A stretch of DNA of 5,293 nt, from NCBI GenBank assembly GCA_023412995.1, contig JAEZQS010000163.1, positions 1 through 5,293 of the forward strand, read 5' to 3'. The stretch comes from Pseudomonadota bacterium (GTDB lineage Bacteria > Pseudomonadota > Gammaproteobacteria > Xanthomonadales > Rhodanobacteraceae). The notes beneath the pieces are model-generated. The model did not search any database. It was not told where the DNA came from and saw only the letters and a program-made list of their open reading frames with translations. How positions within the stretch are numbered: position 1 is the first letter of the stretch; each line of letters begins with the position of its first letter. The translations under genes were made by a program, and so were the position numbers. Shown here in pieces: positions 5,265-5,293 of the stretch.

Positions 5265-5293
5265 TTCCCTGTTCCCTGTTCCCTGTTCCCTGT
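5265..5293 (-). repeat. Heptamer array (CAGGGAA on minus strand), cut by the window edge
   Basis: Four perfect plus-strand copies of TTCCCTG (5265-5292) and one further base run into the right edge. On the minus strand this gives four GGG tracts separated by AACA, enough for a G-quadruplex on the sense strand of ispF. The true length cannot be seen. The unit differs from that of the array 100 bases away, so the two are not simple copies of each other. Confidence 0.9.

Noticed and set aside
5128..5293. Repeat arrays considered as a CRISPR array or phage attachment site
   Set aside because: Units are seven bases with no unique spacers, and no integrase, cas gene or mobile element is present.

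Overview
The window is very GC-rich and carries a tightly packed housekeeping cluster. The gene order (ispF, truD, surE, pcm, a DedA/YqaA-type membrane protein, nlpD) and the wording of the proteins, for example the Pcm amino-terminus leading into MTSQR, point to a gammaproteobacterium of the Xanthomonadaceae (Lysobacter, Luteimonas, Xanthomonas and relatives). The species cannot be fixed from the sequence alone.

Layout from right to left, all on the minus strand except one gene. Positions 5122-5293 are non-coding as far as can be seen. They contain two heptamer repeat arrays (5128-5162 and 5265 to the window edge) separated by about 100 bases. ispF (4618-5121) overlaps truD (3560-4621) by four bases. 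A small lipoprotein gene (3285-3485) follows truD behind its own candidate promoter and a strong ribosome binding site. An Smr-domain gene (2688-3230) lies on the plus strand, convergent with the lipoprotein gene and divergent from surE. The 54-base convergent gap is largely filled by two more heptamer arrays, each overlapping a stop codon. Then come surE (1741-2517), pcm (1011-1688), a YqaA/DedA-like gene (371-976) and the start of nlpD (1-361, cut by the window edge). No stretch longer than 300 bases lacks a gene.

Functionally, ispF belongs to the MEP isoprenoid pathway and truD modifies tRNA U13. surE and pcm are the conserved pair linked to stationary phase, a nucleotide phosphatase and an isoaspartyl-repair methyltransferase. 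The YqaA-like protein is an inner-membrane protein, and nlpD encodes a LysM envelope lipoprotein linked to activation of cell-wall amidases. The Smr protein is a predicted RNA nuclease of the SmrA/SmrB type.

The genes are ordinary for the family. The most interesting signal is non-coding: four separate arrays of 7-bp repeats, each with a different unit but all built as three or four G plus a four- or three-base spacer. They sit at gene borders: over two stop codons, directly against the ispF start, and just upstream of it. Three of the four have enough G-tracts for an intramolecular G-quadruplex. G-rich heptamer repeats are already known in Xanthomonas, so the class is not new; the mix of units and the exact placement deserve a closer look.
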